Below, one piece after another: positions 9,577 to 19,072 of a stretch of 64,000 nt of DNA. A program made the translations under genes and the position numbers. Source of the DNA: Verrucomicrobiota bacterium. Its GTDB lineage: Bacteria > Verrucomicrobiota > Verrucomicrobiia > Verrucomicrobiales > DEV007. The DNA is taken from contig DAOUQC010000006.1 in the NCBI GenBank assembly GCA_030625775.1, forward strand, positions 47,597-111,596. Direction: 5' to 3'. How positions within the stretch are numbered: position 1 is the stretch's first letter; every line of letters starts with the position of its first letter. The notes under the pieces are model-generated. The model made no database searches. It saw only the letters and a program-made list of their open reading frames with translations, and had not been told where the DNA came from.

Positions 9577-11169
9577 CTAACTCGGCTTCACTCCACGCCG
9601 CATGAGAAACACTTCGATGCTGTCGACCAGCGCCTTCCAACTTGCTTCGATAATATTGTGGGAAACCCCAACAGTTCCCCAACTGTCCCTGCCATCGGAA
9701 CTCACGACCAATACCCGGGTTTTTGCTGCCGTGCCCATGTGACTATCGACAATGCGCACTTTAAAATCCTGCAAAACCAGTTCCTCTATTTCCGGATACG
9801 TAGAACTCAAAGCCTTGCGCAAAGCTGCATCGAGGGCATTCACAGGCCCGTCCCCCTCAGCAACGGTGTAGACCCTCTCCCCGCCGAGTCTGACTTTAAC
9901 CGTGGCTTCGCAGGTTTCATAAGCGCCCACATCATCGGTATGATGACGGAAACTACAATGATATTCCCTCAGACAAAAATAAGGGTCACAGTTACCCAGC
10001 TCCTTGCGGATCAGCAATTCAAACGACGCCTCAGCAGCCTCGAATTCGTAACCCTGTTTTTCCAACGTCTTCAACTGATCAAGAATACTCTTCACCTCGA
10101 CGCTGCCTTTTTCCAAAGGCAGGCCCAGCTCCTCGGCTTTCATCAAAACATTACTCTGGCCCGACAATTCGGACACTAGAATCCGTTGGCGATTGCCCAC
10201 TGTTTTCGGTTCGATGTGCTCAAAACTACGGGCGATCTTCTGCACCGCATTCACATGCATCCCTCCTTTATGAGCAAAAGCTGTTTCTCCCACATAAGGT
10301 GCCCGCGGGTAATGGGGGTGATTGGCCAGATCGTTGACAAAACGAGACAGTTCCGTGAGCCGGGAGAGATCGACATTCAGATCAAACCCCAGCTTTAACT
10401 GCAAATTAGGGATGGCTGAAATCAAATTACAGTTACCGGTTCGCTCCCCGAAACCATTCACCGTTCCCTGCACCTGGGTCGCCCCACCGGCTACTCCCGC
10501 CAAAGCATTCGCCACCCCGACTCCACAATCATCGTGAGGGTGAACCCCTACCGACATTTGCAAATTTTCTACGACAACCTGCGTGATCGATTCGACCTCA
10601 ACCGGCATCGTGCCCCCATTGGTATCACACAGGACTACCATGTCGGCACCCCCTTCTTTGGCTGCCTGCAGGGTTGCCAAAGCATGCCCGGCATCATCCT
10701 TGTATCCATCAAAAAAATGTTCGGCATCATAGATGACTTCACGCCCATGTGTTTTCAAATAAGCCGCCGTATCACGAATCATCGCCAGGTTTTCCTCAAC
10801 CGTAGTGCCAAGGATCTCAGTCACATGCAACTTCCAGCTTTTGCCGAAATAGGTCACTACAGAAGCCTCGGATTCAATCAATAAAGCCACCTGCGGATCC
10901 TCTTCCACTGCCACATTCTTGCGACGCGTACTGCCGAACGCTGCAATTTTAGCATGCTGCCAACGGTGTTCCTTCGCCTGCTGGAAAAATTCCACATCCT
11001 TTGGATTCGACCCCGGCCATCCCCCCTCAATGTAATCTACCCCGAATTCATCAAGTTTTTTCGCAATGCGAAGTTTGTCCAGCGAACTGAACGACACACC
11101 TTCTCCCTGCGTTCCATCACGCAAGGTGGTATCATAAATGCTTACTTTTCCGGCTGTTGGCTCACTCAT
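9577..11169 (-). CDS. cimA: (R)-citramalate synthase
   Basis: 530 aa; 'VSIYDTTLRDGTQGEGVSFSSLDKLRIAKKLDEFGVDYIEGGWPGSNPKD', 'VQGTVNGFGERTGNCNL', 'HKGGMHVNAV', C-terminal regulatory domain. Full-length CimA architecture. Confidence 0.93.
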   Translation of the reverse strand: MSEPTAGKVSIYDTTLRDGTQGEGVSFSSLDKLRIAKKLDEFGVDYIEGGWPGSNPKDVEFFQQAKEHRWQHAKIAAFGSTRRKNVAVEEDPQVALLIESEASVVTYFGKSWKLHVTEILGTTVEENLAMIRDTAAYLKTHGREVIYDAEHFFDGYKDDAGHALATLQAAKEGGADMVVLCDTNGGTMPVEVESITQVVVENLQMSVGVHPHDDCGVGVANALAGVAGGATQVQGTVNGFGERTGNCNLISAIPNLQLKLGFDLNVDLSRLTELSRFVNDLANHPHYPRAPYVGETAFAHKGGMHVNAVQKIARSFEHIEPKTVGNRQRILVSELSGQSNVLMKAEELGLPLEKGSVEVKSILDQLKTLEKQGYEFEAAEASFELLIRKELGNCDPYFCLREYHCSFRHHTDDVGAYETCEATVKVRLGGERVYTVAEGDGPVNALDAALRKALSSTYPEIEELVLQDFKVRIVDSHMGTAAKTRVLVVSSDGRDSWGTVGVSHNIIEASWKALVDSIEVFLMRRGVKPS

Positions 11170-11267
11170 ATCAATGGCGATGTTTTCGCCAGTCAGGACG
11201 ATTCCGAGCCGAGAAATTCACATACGGTCAAACAATGACCTGTCGGTTCGCTACCATCCAGACTGAC

Positions 11268-11327
11268 TTAGTCTTGAATAATAGCGATGAGGATCGATCT
11301 GATAATAATTCGTTCCGACATCTGCAT
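11268..11327 (-). promoter_or_regulatory. Putative Ile-rich leader peptide ORF upstream of cimA
   Basis: ATG CAG ATG TCG GAA CGA ATT ATT ATC AGA TCG ATC CTC ATC GCT ATT ATT CAA GAC TAA = MQMSERIIIRSILIAIIQD*, 7 Ile in 19 codons, with a TATACT -10-like box just upstream. Confidence 0.6.
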
Positions 11328-11399
11328 GTTGAAGCGAGTATAGCCCAAGCGATCTAAATCACCAGCTGTTTTTCAAGCAACTCTCTGTTACTCCCTCTG

Positions 11400-11483
11400 T
11401 CACCCCTTAAGCAGGTAAGAAAACAACACCGCACCAAGCAGTAACATTCCCACAGCCACACCGATTCCAATTGCGATCATCAT
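11400..11483 (-). CDS. Possible 27-aa single-TM small protein
   Basis: MMIAIGIGVAVGMLLLGAVLFSYLLKG*, strongly hydrophobic; located between the 11541 gene and the cimA leader. Confidence 0.3.
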   Translation of the reverse strand: MMIAIGIGVAVGMLLLGAVLFSYLLKG

Positions 11484-11540
11484 AAGGCTGATACCCTTAA
11501 TGCTCTCATTTAAAAAATCCAGCAGGAAAAGTAAAAACTC

Positions 11541-12305
11541 TTAGTCTCTTGGTGGCGAGATGGTTGCACTCAAGCCTTCATCGGCAAAGGCTTTCGCCAA
11601 TTCAGCAATCGTGAACTTGCCTGTCACCTTGAAGCTACTCTTACCCTTTTCCAAGGTATGTTCATCTACCCCTTTGACTGATTTTAACGCTTTTTTGAAG
11701 GCTTTTTCGCATTTGCCGCAGCAAAGATGAATCCCTCTCACATCCACTGCCTCGTATTCTTTTTTGCTGCCTCCGGGTTTTTTCATTTTCAACCGCGCGT
11801 GATCCGTAGTGCCATAAAATCCGGCATCATGTACTTTGAAAAGCGCATCTTCCACGGCCTGGCCAGAGTCTCCGGCGAAAGTCACAGTTCCCGCATCCTT
11901 ATCAAAGGTCAGTTTGATATCGTCATAGCGCTCAAGAGCCTTTTCCATTCTTTTTCCGCATTTGGAACAACAGAGATGTGCTCCGCTCAAAACAACCGAT
12001 GTCGGCCCCTTTGGCAAGACCTTGGGATCTCCCTTCAAGCCTGCAGTCGCCCCCTTACCCGCTTCCCCGCTCTTCTTTCCCTGGGCCGTAATAAAGTCCT
12101 GATCCTCCTTGCTGAAAATACTGACCGCGAGAGTCATGTCCTTCCCTCCTCGATTGATAGTGACCTTATCACCTTCTACTTTTACAAAATCAGCTTCAAT
12201 CTTCTTGTTGTCCTTCGCCCGCGTCCAGGTCCGGGCCTCGCCATTCAAGGCAAACACAAAAAAACTCGCAATCGTCGTCAAATAAAGCAGCACAGGGATT
12301 TTCAT
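11541..12305 (-). CDS. SHD1-domain protein with two HMA-like LCCxKC metal-binding repeats
   Basis: Signal peptide; SHD1 'RTWTRAKDNKKIEADFVKVEGDKVTINRGGKDMTLAVSIFSKEDQDFI'; repeats 'GAHLCCSKCGKRMEKALE' and 'GIHLCCGKCEKAFKKALK'. Confidence 0.75.
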   Translation of the reverse strand: MKIPVLLYLTTIASFFVFALNGEARTWTRAKDNKKIEADFVKVEGDKVTINRGGKDMTLAVSIFSKEDQDFITAQGKKSGEAGKGATAGLKGDPKVLPKGPTSVVLSGAHLCCSKCGKRMEKALERYDDIKLTFDKDAGTVTFAGDSGQAVEDALFKVHDAGFYGTTDHARLKMKKPGGSKKEYEAVDVRGIHLCCGKCEKAFKKALKSVKGVDEHTLEKGKSSFKVTGKFTIAELAKAFADEGLSATISPPRD

Positions 12306-12431
12306 AGTAGCGATATTAAAATGCCGCTTTCAAACAGGGTCAATGATTTTTCTCGCATCCGGTGAGTCCAATCGACGATTCAGACAATCCTCTATTGCAA
12401 GCAGGCGTGATTGAAGGCATCCTATCTCATC

Positions 12432-13478
12432 ATGAGTGATCATTCTCCTCAAAAAATAGATTTCGATCTCAAATTGCCCAAGCTCGACAAACAATCATTT
12501 TGGATAGCGGCCTTTTTTGGCCCGCTGCTCATCCTTGTCATTGGCCTGTTGACCGCTTTTTATACCGTCCAGGCCGAAGAAGCCGGAGTCGTCATCCGAT
12601 TTGGCAAACTGCATACCATCACCACTCCCGGTCTGCACGGCAAACTCCCCTTTGGCATCGACAAGGTCCAACATGTTCCTGTGCTACGCCAAATGAAGCA
12701 GGAATTCGGATTCGGCACCAGTGGCGCCACCAATACCCGACAGTATGCCCCCGACCGAAGAGAGCAAACCAACGAAAAGCACATGGTCACCGGAGACCTC
12801 AATGCAGCCTTGGTCGAATGGGTGATTCAATACCGTATCGATGACCCGGCCAGTTATCTCTTCAAGGTCAAGGATCCCGACGAAATCCTCCGGGATGCCT
12901 CGGAAGCCATCATGCGCGAAGTAGTTGGAGACCGCACTGTTGATGAAGTCATTACAATCGGTCGCCAGGAGATCGAATCCCAGGCCCTGATAAAACTGCA
13001 GGCCCTGGTGGATGAATACTCCATGGGCTTGCAGATCGACCAGGTACAGTTGAAAAACGTCGACCCTCCGGAAGCCGTGCAGGCATCGTTCAACGAAGTC
13101 AACAATGCGCAACAGGAGCGTGAAAATCTAATCAACATCGCCAATGGCCAGTACAACCGCGAAGTTCCCAAGGCCAGGGGAGAAGCTGAACGCCTGATCA
13201 GCGAGGCTGAAGGATATGCCACGGAAAGGGTCAACGAAGCCGAAGGTGATGCCGCCAGATTCACTGCCCGATACATCGAATACAAAAAAGCACCTGAGAT
13301 CACCCAAAGGCGGCTCTACCTCGAAACCATGAATGTGGTAATTCCCCAAATGGGCCGCAAAATCATTATTGACAGCGAAGCCAAACAAATCCTTCCCTTT
13401 CTTCCCTTGACCCCGGAAACGCATAACAAGGCCCAGCCAAATACTCAAGCGAGTCCACTTCCAACCAGCAAGCGATGA
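12432..13478 (+). CDS. hflK: HflK-like SPFH/band-7 protease modulator
   Basis: TM segment then 'AEEAGVVIRFGKLHTITTPGLHGKLPFGIDKVQHVPV' ...; paired with hflC downstream. Confidence 0.85.
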   Translation: MSDHSPQKIDFDLKLPKLDKQSFWIAAFFGPLLILVIGLLTAFYTVQAEEAGVVIRFGKLHTITTPGLHGKLPFGIDKVQHVPVLRQMKQEFGFGTSGATNTRQYAPDRREQTNEKHMVTGDLNAALVEWVIQYRIDDPASYLFKVKDPDEILRDASEAIMREVVGDRTVDEVITIGRQEIESQALIKLQALVDEYSMGLQIDQVQLKNVDPPEAVQASFNEVNNAQQERENLINIANGQYNREVPKARGEAERLISEAEGYATERVNEAEGDAARFTARYIEYKKAPEITQRRLYLETMNVVIPQMGRKIIIDSEAKQILPFLPLTPETHNKAQPNTQASPLPTSKR

Positions 13479-13505
13479 AGCAATAGCCATAAACTCTTTA
13501 TTACG

Positions 13506-14474
13506 ATGAACAAATCCAGCATCTCATCCTGCCTTGCCATTGCCGTGCTCGCGGTAGTGACGGTCATTCTCTTTCTCTCCTGTTACACGGTCGACATGAC
13601 CGAGCAGATCATTATCACCCGCTTCGGCAAGCCCATCGGTGATCCCATCACCACGGCCGGATTAAAGTTTAAAGCTCCGTTCATCGATGAGGTGAACCGT
13701 TTTGAAAAACGTATCATGGCCTGGGATGGCCAGGCCAATGAAATGCCAACCCAGGACAAAACCTACATCCTGGTAGATACCTACGCCCGTTGGAAAATAG
13801 TCGACCCGCGAGCCTTCTTCGAAAATCTCCGGGACGAACGTCGGGCCCTCTCCCGTCTCGACGACATCCTCGGCAGTGAAACCCGGAACACCATCGCCCG
13901 GCACAAACTGATCGAAGTGATACGCACCACCAAAGACCGGAAACCTGAACGCCCTGAAGGGCTGAACGCTGGCCTGGCTGGCAATGTGGCCGTCCTGCCT
14001 CCTATCACCAAAGGCCGGGTCCTGCTTGAAGAGGAAATCCTGGAACGCAGTAAAGGCAAGATCAGGGAATTTGGCATCGAACTGCTCGACATCCGCTTCA
14101 AACGCATCAACTACAACGAGACCGTGCGCCTGCGCATCTATGAACGCATGATCAGCGAGCGTGCCCAGATTGCAGAACTGTTCCGCTCGGAAGGAGCAGG
14201 TGAAGCCGCCAAAATCCTCGGCAACATGGAGAAAGAATTGAAAACCATCGAGTCCACCGCCTACAAAATAATCCAAATCACCAAAGGTGAAGCCGACGCC
14301 AAAGCGATCAAAATTTATGCCGAGGCCTACGATCAGGACGCCGTATCCAAAAGTTTTTATGAGTTCACCCGCACCATGGAAACTTTCGAAAACACACTTA
14401 GCAGCGACAGCATGTTAATCCTGACTACCGACTCCGAACTGTTCAAGTATCTGAAGGGACTGGATACGGAGTAA
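13506..14474 (+). CDS. hflC: HflC SPFH/band-7 protease modulator
   Basis: 'VDMTEQIIITRFGKPIGDPITTAGLKFKAPFIDEVNRFEKRIMAWDG...'. Confidence 0.88.
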   Translation: MNKSSISSCLAIAVLAVVTVILFLSCYTVDMTEQIIITRFGKPIGDPITTAGLKFKAPFIDEVNRFEKRIMAWDGQANEMPTQDKTYILVDTYARWKIVDPRAFFENLRDERRALSRLDDILGSETRNTIARHKLIEVIRTTKDRKPERPEGLNAGLAGNVAVLPPITKGRVLLEEEILERSKGKIREFGIELLDIRFKRINYNETVRLRIYERMISERAQIAELFRSEGAGEAAKILGNMEKELKTIESTAYKIIQITKGEADAKAIKIYAEAYDQDAVSKSFYEFTRTMETFENTLSSDSMLILTTDSELFKYLKGLDTE

Positions 14475-14501
14475 TATAGAGTGCGTGGTTGCGCATCGTC
14501 C

Positions 14502-14526
14502 CTACATCGCCATGGTGGCCCTGTAG
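14502..14526. other. Stem-loop in hflC-gltX spacer
   Basis: CTACA-TC-GCCA-TGG-TGGC-CC-TGTAG (5+4 bp with a 2x2 internal loop). Confidence 0.45.
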
Positions 14527-14547
14527 AGATAAGAACCAACCATTACC

Positions 14548-15918
14548 ATGTCCACACCCGTCCGCACTCGTTTTGCTCCTTCGCCCACCGGCCATCTTCA
14601 TGTCGGCAGCGCCCGCACGGCACTTTACAACTGGCTGCACGCCCGCCATACAGGCGGCACTTTTGTGCTGCGGGTAGAGGACACCGATGCTGCCCGCAAT
14701 ACGGAAGCTTCACGAGACGCCATTCTCTCCGGACTGGAATGGCTGGGGATGGATTGGGATGAAGGCCCTGTGGCAGGAGGGAATTACGGCCCCTATTTCC
14801 AAAGCGAACGCAAGGAAGTCTACGACCGCTACCTCGCCCAACTGGAAGCCTCGGGACGCGTGTATGAAGACGAAGACGGGGCGCTCCGTTTCCGAGTGCC
14901 CGATCAGGCCATCACAGTGGACGATCTCGTATGCGGAACACAGACAATCAATCTGAAAAAACAGGGTTCTACCCGTTGGGATGCCGAACTCAAAAAAGAT
15001 GTTCCCTCCAATCCGGATCTCGTCATTCGCCGGGCCGACGGCTCCTATATTTTCCACTTCGTAAACGTCGTCGATGACATCGACATGAAAATCACCCATG
15101 TCATCCGTGGTGAAGACCATCTCTCCAATACACCAAAACATGTCGCCCTATATGAAGCACTGGCAGCCCCCCTGCCAACCTTTTCCCATATCCCCCTCAA
15201 CCTGAATGCGGACGGATCAAAAATGAGCAAACGTGACCAGGGAGCCTCGATCACCGACTACATCGAACAGGGATTCCTGCCCTCCGCTGTGTGCAACTAC
15301 ATCGCCCTGCTCGGCTGGTCCCCCAAGGATGATGAGGAAATTTTCTCACCGGAAGAACTAGTGAAGCGTTTCGAACTAACGGGAATCAATCGCTCGAACT
15401 CCCGCTTTGATTTCAAAAAATGCCTGTGGCTCAACAGCGAACATCTGCGTCGACTTGATGCACAAAGCTTGCTGGAAAAATCGCAGTCTTTTTTGAAAGA
15501 TCAAAATATTCCCCTCGATGACCCACGTCTTCCCGCAGCACTGCAACTGGTTCGTGAACGGGCGGAAACCCTGACACAAATCCCCACCGGGATCGCCGCC
15601 ATTTTTTCCGATACCGTGGAGATCGAGGCTGATGTGCTCGGTAAAATATCCGGCAAGGAAAACATCGCGGGCTTGTTGCAGGGACTCCACGGTGCCTTTG
15701 CCGCATCAGAGGATGAATGGACCGCCGACAATATCAAAGCCCTGATCGTTGTCAGTGCAGAGAAGCTCGATGTGAAAATGGGCGCCCTCATGCTACCCTG
15801 CCGCATCGCCGCCACCGGCAAATCCGGTGGTCCTGATTTAATCCCCCTGCTCGAATTGATCGGTCGTGAGCGAGTAATTGACCGCATCGCCGCTTTGATA
15901 AAAGTTCTACCAGAGTAA
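14548..15918 (+). CDS. gltX: Glutamate--tRNA ligase
   Basis: 'VRTRFAPSPTGHLHVGSARTALYNWL' HIGH motif and 'KMSKRDQGAS' KMSKS motif. Confidence 0.95.
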   Translation: MSTPVRTRFAPSPTGHLHVGSARTALYNWLHARHTGGTFVLRVEDTDAARNTEASRDAILSGLEWLGMDWDEGPVAGGNYGPYFQSERKEVYDRYLAQLEASGRVYEDEDGALRFRVPDQAITVDDLVCGTQTINLKKQGSTRWDAELKKDVPSNPDLVIRRADGSYIFHFVNVVDDIDMKITHVIRGEDHLSNTPKHVALYEALAAPLPTFSHIPLNLNADGSKMSKRDQGASITDYIEQGFLPSAVCNYIALLGWSPKDDEEIFSPEELVKRFELTGINRSNSRFDFKKCLWLNSEHLRRLDAQSLLEKSQSFLKDQNIPLDDPRLPAALQLVRERAETLTQIPTGIAAIFSDTVEIEADVLGKISGKENIAGLLQGLHGAFAASEDEWTADNIKALIVVSAEKLDVKMGALMLPCRIAATGKSGGPDLIPLLELIGRERVIDRIAALIKVLPE

Positions 15919-15943
15919 ATGGAAAGCTCGAGACTGGAAGTAA

Positions 15944-16007
15944 GATGGAATGCTATTCCGTCTACTCAACCATCCTGACAACTTTCTAGACGGAATGGCA
16001 TTCCGCC
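15944..16007. repeat. REP-like nested palindromic element
   Basis: GATGGAATGCTATTCCGTCTA (15944-15964) is an imperfect inverted copy of TAGACGGAATGGCATTCCGCC (15987-16007); the second arm itself contains the perfect palindrome CGGAATG-G-CATTCCG. Confidence 0.6.
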
Positions 16008-16039
16008 CTACGGTATAGCCCCCACCACACACATTTCCA

Positions 16040-16978
16040 ATGAGCACAGCCAACGACCTTTACAATTTTGATGATCTCTGCTCCTGGCCCCAATCCACCA
16101 GTGACCTTCAGCCCCCTGCCCGTCTGAGCGTTTTTGGTGACCCGGTGGCTCATTCACTCTCACCGCAGATGCACAATCCCGGCCTCAATGAAGCTGGAAT
16201 CGATGCCCAGTATGTGCGCCTTCACATCCAGCCGGATCAACTGAAGGATGCCCTGCTGCAACTGAAAACACAAAATTTCATCGGCACCAACCTCACCATC
16301 CCCCACAAAGCCGCCGCCATTGAATTCATGGATGACATCGATGAAACCGCCCGTCACATCGGCGCGGTCAATACGGTACTGGTGGATGATGAGCAGTTAA
16401 TTGGCTTCAACAGCGACGGCCCCGGTTTTGCCCTTGCGATACGCGAAGAATTCTCCGTCGATCTGCACGACCTGCGGATCATGATCCTCGGAGCGGGAGG
16501 AGGTGCGGGACGGGCTGTAGCCGTGCAGGCCGCGATGGATCGCTGTGAACGCCTGGTGCTCGTCAATCGTACAGCAGACAAAGCCGAGGCTCTAGCCGCT
16601 GAACTTGCCCCCTTCTTCAAAGAAGACCGGGTCGCAGGCCCAATGGAACGTCTCGAAGCGATCTCCATGGATGAAGGTGCCCTGACCACTCAAATGGATC
16701 ATGTCGATCTGATCATCAATGCCACCTCCCTTGGCATGAAGCGCACCGACCCAGAACCCCTGCCAGCCCCGCTGATTCAACCGCATCACTTTGTTTACGA
16801 CATGGTTTACAGCCCCGCACGCACGCACCTCATTGCACAAGCTGAAAACGCCGGAGCCAGAGCTGCGAATGGCCTTTCGATGCTCTTGCACCAGGGTGTC
16901 CTCTCCTTTGAATTCTGGTTCAACCGGAAAGCCCCCCTGGAAGCCATGCGCAAAGGGCTCACCGAGGCTTTATCGTGA
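16040..16978 (+). CDS. aroE: Shikimate dehydrogenase
   Basis: 'RLSVFGDPVAHSLSPQMHNPGL', 'NLTIPHK', 'ILGAGGGAGRAVAVQA', 'INATSLGM'. Confidence 0.95.
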   Translation: MSTANDLYNFDDLCSWPQSTSDLQPPARLSVFGDPVAHSLSPQMHNPGLNEAGIDAQYVRLHIQPDQLKDALLQLKTQNFIGTNLTIPHKAAAIEFMDDIDETARHIGAVNTVLVDDEQLIGFNSDGPGFALAIREEFSVDLHDLRIMILGAGGGAGRAVAVQAAMDRCERLVLVNRTADKAEALAAELAPFFKEDRVAGPMERLEAISMDEGALTTQMDHVDLIINATSLGMKRTDPEPLPAPLIQPHHFVYDMVYSPARTHLIAQAENAGARAANGLSMLLHQGVLSFEFWFNRKAPLEAMRKGLTEALS

Positions 16979-17055
16979 CTTTATTTTTACGTAATAATTC
17001 ACATAAAATGCTCTAAATGTAAAATTTACAGAAATGAGTGCTGATATTTAAAGGT

Positions 17056-19065
17056 ATGAAACTCAATCCAAGCCCCCCTCTCGGAAAAACCCTTATCAGC
17101 AGCATCATCACGATGTTTATTGGTGCTTCAGCACTCTATTCAGCTGATGATTTTCACGTTTTACCAGCTGATTTCAATTCAGACAAAAAACAGCAGATGA
17201 TGCGGACTTATCTCCGCAATCTGACCCATCAACGCCTGGATCAACGACTGGAGGAAATCGAAACTCTCAAATCTGAAAAACAGCTGATCCCCTACCAGAA
17301 ACGCCTACAGAAATTTTTCCTGCAAAGCATCGGTGGACTCCCCCCCCAAAAACCGCTCAAAGCACAAGTCACCGGCCACCACGATTACGCGGATTATTCA
17401 GTCGACAATGTCACCTTCGAATCCCAACCCGGATTTGTCGTCACCGCCAATCTCTATCTCCCGAAAAGCAAAGGCCCGCACCCTGGCGTCCTGCTTCCCT
17501 GTGGCCACAGCGCCAATGGCAAAGCCGCCGAACCCTACCAGAAAGCCTCCATTCTGCTCGCCCGCAACGGTTTTGTTGTGCTCTGCTGGGATCCTATTGG
17601 CCAGGGTGAGCGCAGCCAGTTGGTCAATCTCCCCAATCCTCCCAGCAGCACCAGCGAGCACATGATCGACGGTGTCGCCCCGATTTTGCTCGGTCGTTCC
17701 CTGGCAACCTATATGATCTGGGACGGCATGAGAGCCATCGATTACCTCCAGTCGCGACCAGAAGTCGATCCTGATAAAATCGGCTGCACCGGCATTTCCG
17801 GTGGAGGCAATCTGACCGCCATGTTGATGGCACTCGATCCCCGTATCGATGCCGCAGCTCCCGGTTGCTTCATAACCACCACCCGCATCAAAAACGAAAG
17901 ACCAGGCCCCGGTGATGCCGAGCAAAACATCTTCGGTCAAACGGCAGCTGGACTCGACCACCCCGATTTCGCTATCATTCGCGCGCCAAAACCCACGCTC
18001 ATTCTTTCCGCCACCCTAGATTTTGTGCCTATCGAAGGGACCTGGATAGCCTACCGACAGGCCAAGCGCATTTACGGCCGGCTAGGTTTTCCCGAACGCA
18101 TGCAACTGGTCGAAGCCGATGCAAAACACGGTTTTGATCGCCCCCTTCGTGAAGCGACCACACGCTTCATGACGCGTTACCTGCTCGACACGCCGTCTGA
18201 AATCACCGAGCCCGATGAAGTCCCTATTGCTCCCGATGCCGATTTGTATGCGACCCCCGAAGGACAAGTTCTAAAACTCCCGAACACGCGATCTATTTTT
18301 CAGATCAATCAGGACTTCTCCCAGCAACTACGCAAACAACGCAACGCCTTCCGTTCTTCAACTTCCCCGAAAGATCAACTCAAAAAAATTCGCCAGCTTG
18401 CCAGCATCCGCCAACTGGATCAGATCCCTGTAATAAAAAGACAATCACTCGAGAAAGTTCAATTGGCAGGATTCACTGGTGAAAAACTCATTCTTGAACC
18501 TGAACCCAGCATCGTCCTGCCAGCCATCGACTTCCACCCTAGCCCAGCCACCAAGGAGCCTATTCTCTACCTCAACGATAAAGGCAAAACATCGAATCCC
18601 GATGCTATCATTGCCCTGCTAAAAAAAGGCCACCGCGTGTTAGCCGTGGACGTTCGTGATATCGGGGAAACCCGCACCAACAACTGGCGCTACGGTAAAG
18701 CGGCAGAAATCACTGGCCCTGCCACGGCAGAATTTTTTATTACATTGATGTTAGGAAAATCTTATCTCGGCATGAGAGCCGAAGACATTCTGAACTGCGC
18801 CCGTTTTCTTTCCTCCGACACAAAACCAGGCTCACAGGTCAAATTGATCGCTAACGGCGAGCTCGGGCCACCCGCCCTTCACGCCGTCGCCTTGGAGCCC
18901 CAGCTCTTCTCATCCTCTGAATTTGAAAATTCACTGGAAACCTGGCAGGAAGTCATCGACACTCCTGTCACTAAAAACCGCCTGGTCAATACGGTTCACG
19001 GAGCCCTCAAGTTTTACGACATTGCTGACCTGACCGACTTAATCAGAAACCCCAAGCCCAATTAG
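17056..19065 (+). CDS. Secreted alpha/beta hydrolase (acetyl xylan esterase-like)
   Basis: 'GVLLPCGHSANGKA', 'RPEVDPDKIGCTGISGGGNLTAMLMALDPRIDAAAPGCF' nucleophile elbow GISGGG. Confidence 0.75.
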   Translation: MKLNPSPPLGKTLISSIITMFIGASALYSADDFHVLPADFNSDKKQQMMRTYLRNLTHQRLDQRLEEIETLKSEKQLIPYQKRLQKFFLQSIGGLPPQKPLKAQVTGHHDYADYSVDNVTFESQPGFVVTANLYLPKSKGPHPGVLLPCGHSANGKAAEPYQKASILLARNGFVVLCWDPIGQGERSQLVNLPNPPSSTSEHMIDGVAPILLGRSLATYMIWDGMRAIDYLQSRPEVDPDKIGCTGISGGGNLTAMLMALDPRIDAAAPGCFITTTRIKNERPGPGDAEQNIFGQTAAGLDHPDFAIIRAPKPTLILSATLDFVPIEGTWIAYRQAKRIYGRLGFPERMQLVEADAKHGFDRPLREATTRFMTRYLLDTPSEITEPDEVPIAPDADLYATPEGQVLKLPNTRSIFQINQDFSQQLRKQRNAFRSSTSPKDQLKKIRQLASIRQLDQIPVIKRQSLEKVQLAGFTGEKLILEPEPSIVLPAIDFHPSPATKEPILYLNDKGKTSNPDAIIALLKKGHRVLAVDVRDIGETRTNNWRYGKAAEITGPATAEFFITLMLGKSYLGMRAEDILNCARFLSSDTKPGSQVKLIANGELGPPALHAVALEPQLFSSSEFENSLETWQEVIDTPVTKNRLVNTVHGALKFYDIADLTDLIRNPKPN

Positions 19066-19072
19066 ATTCCAA

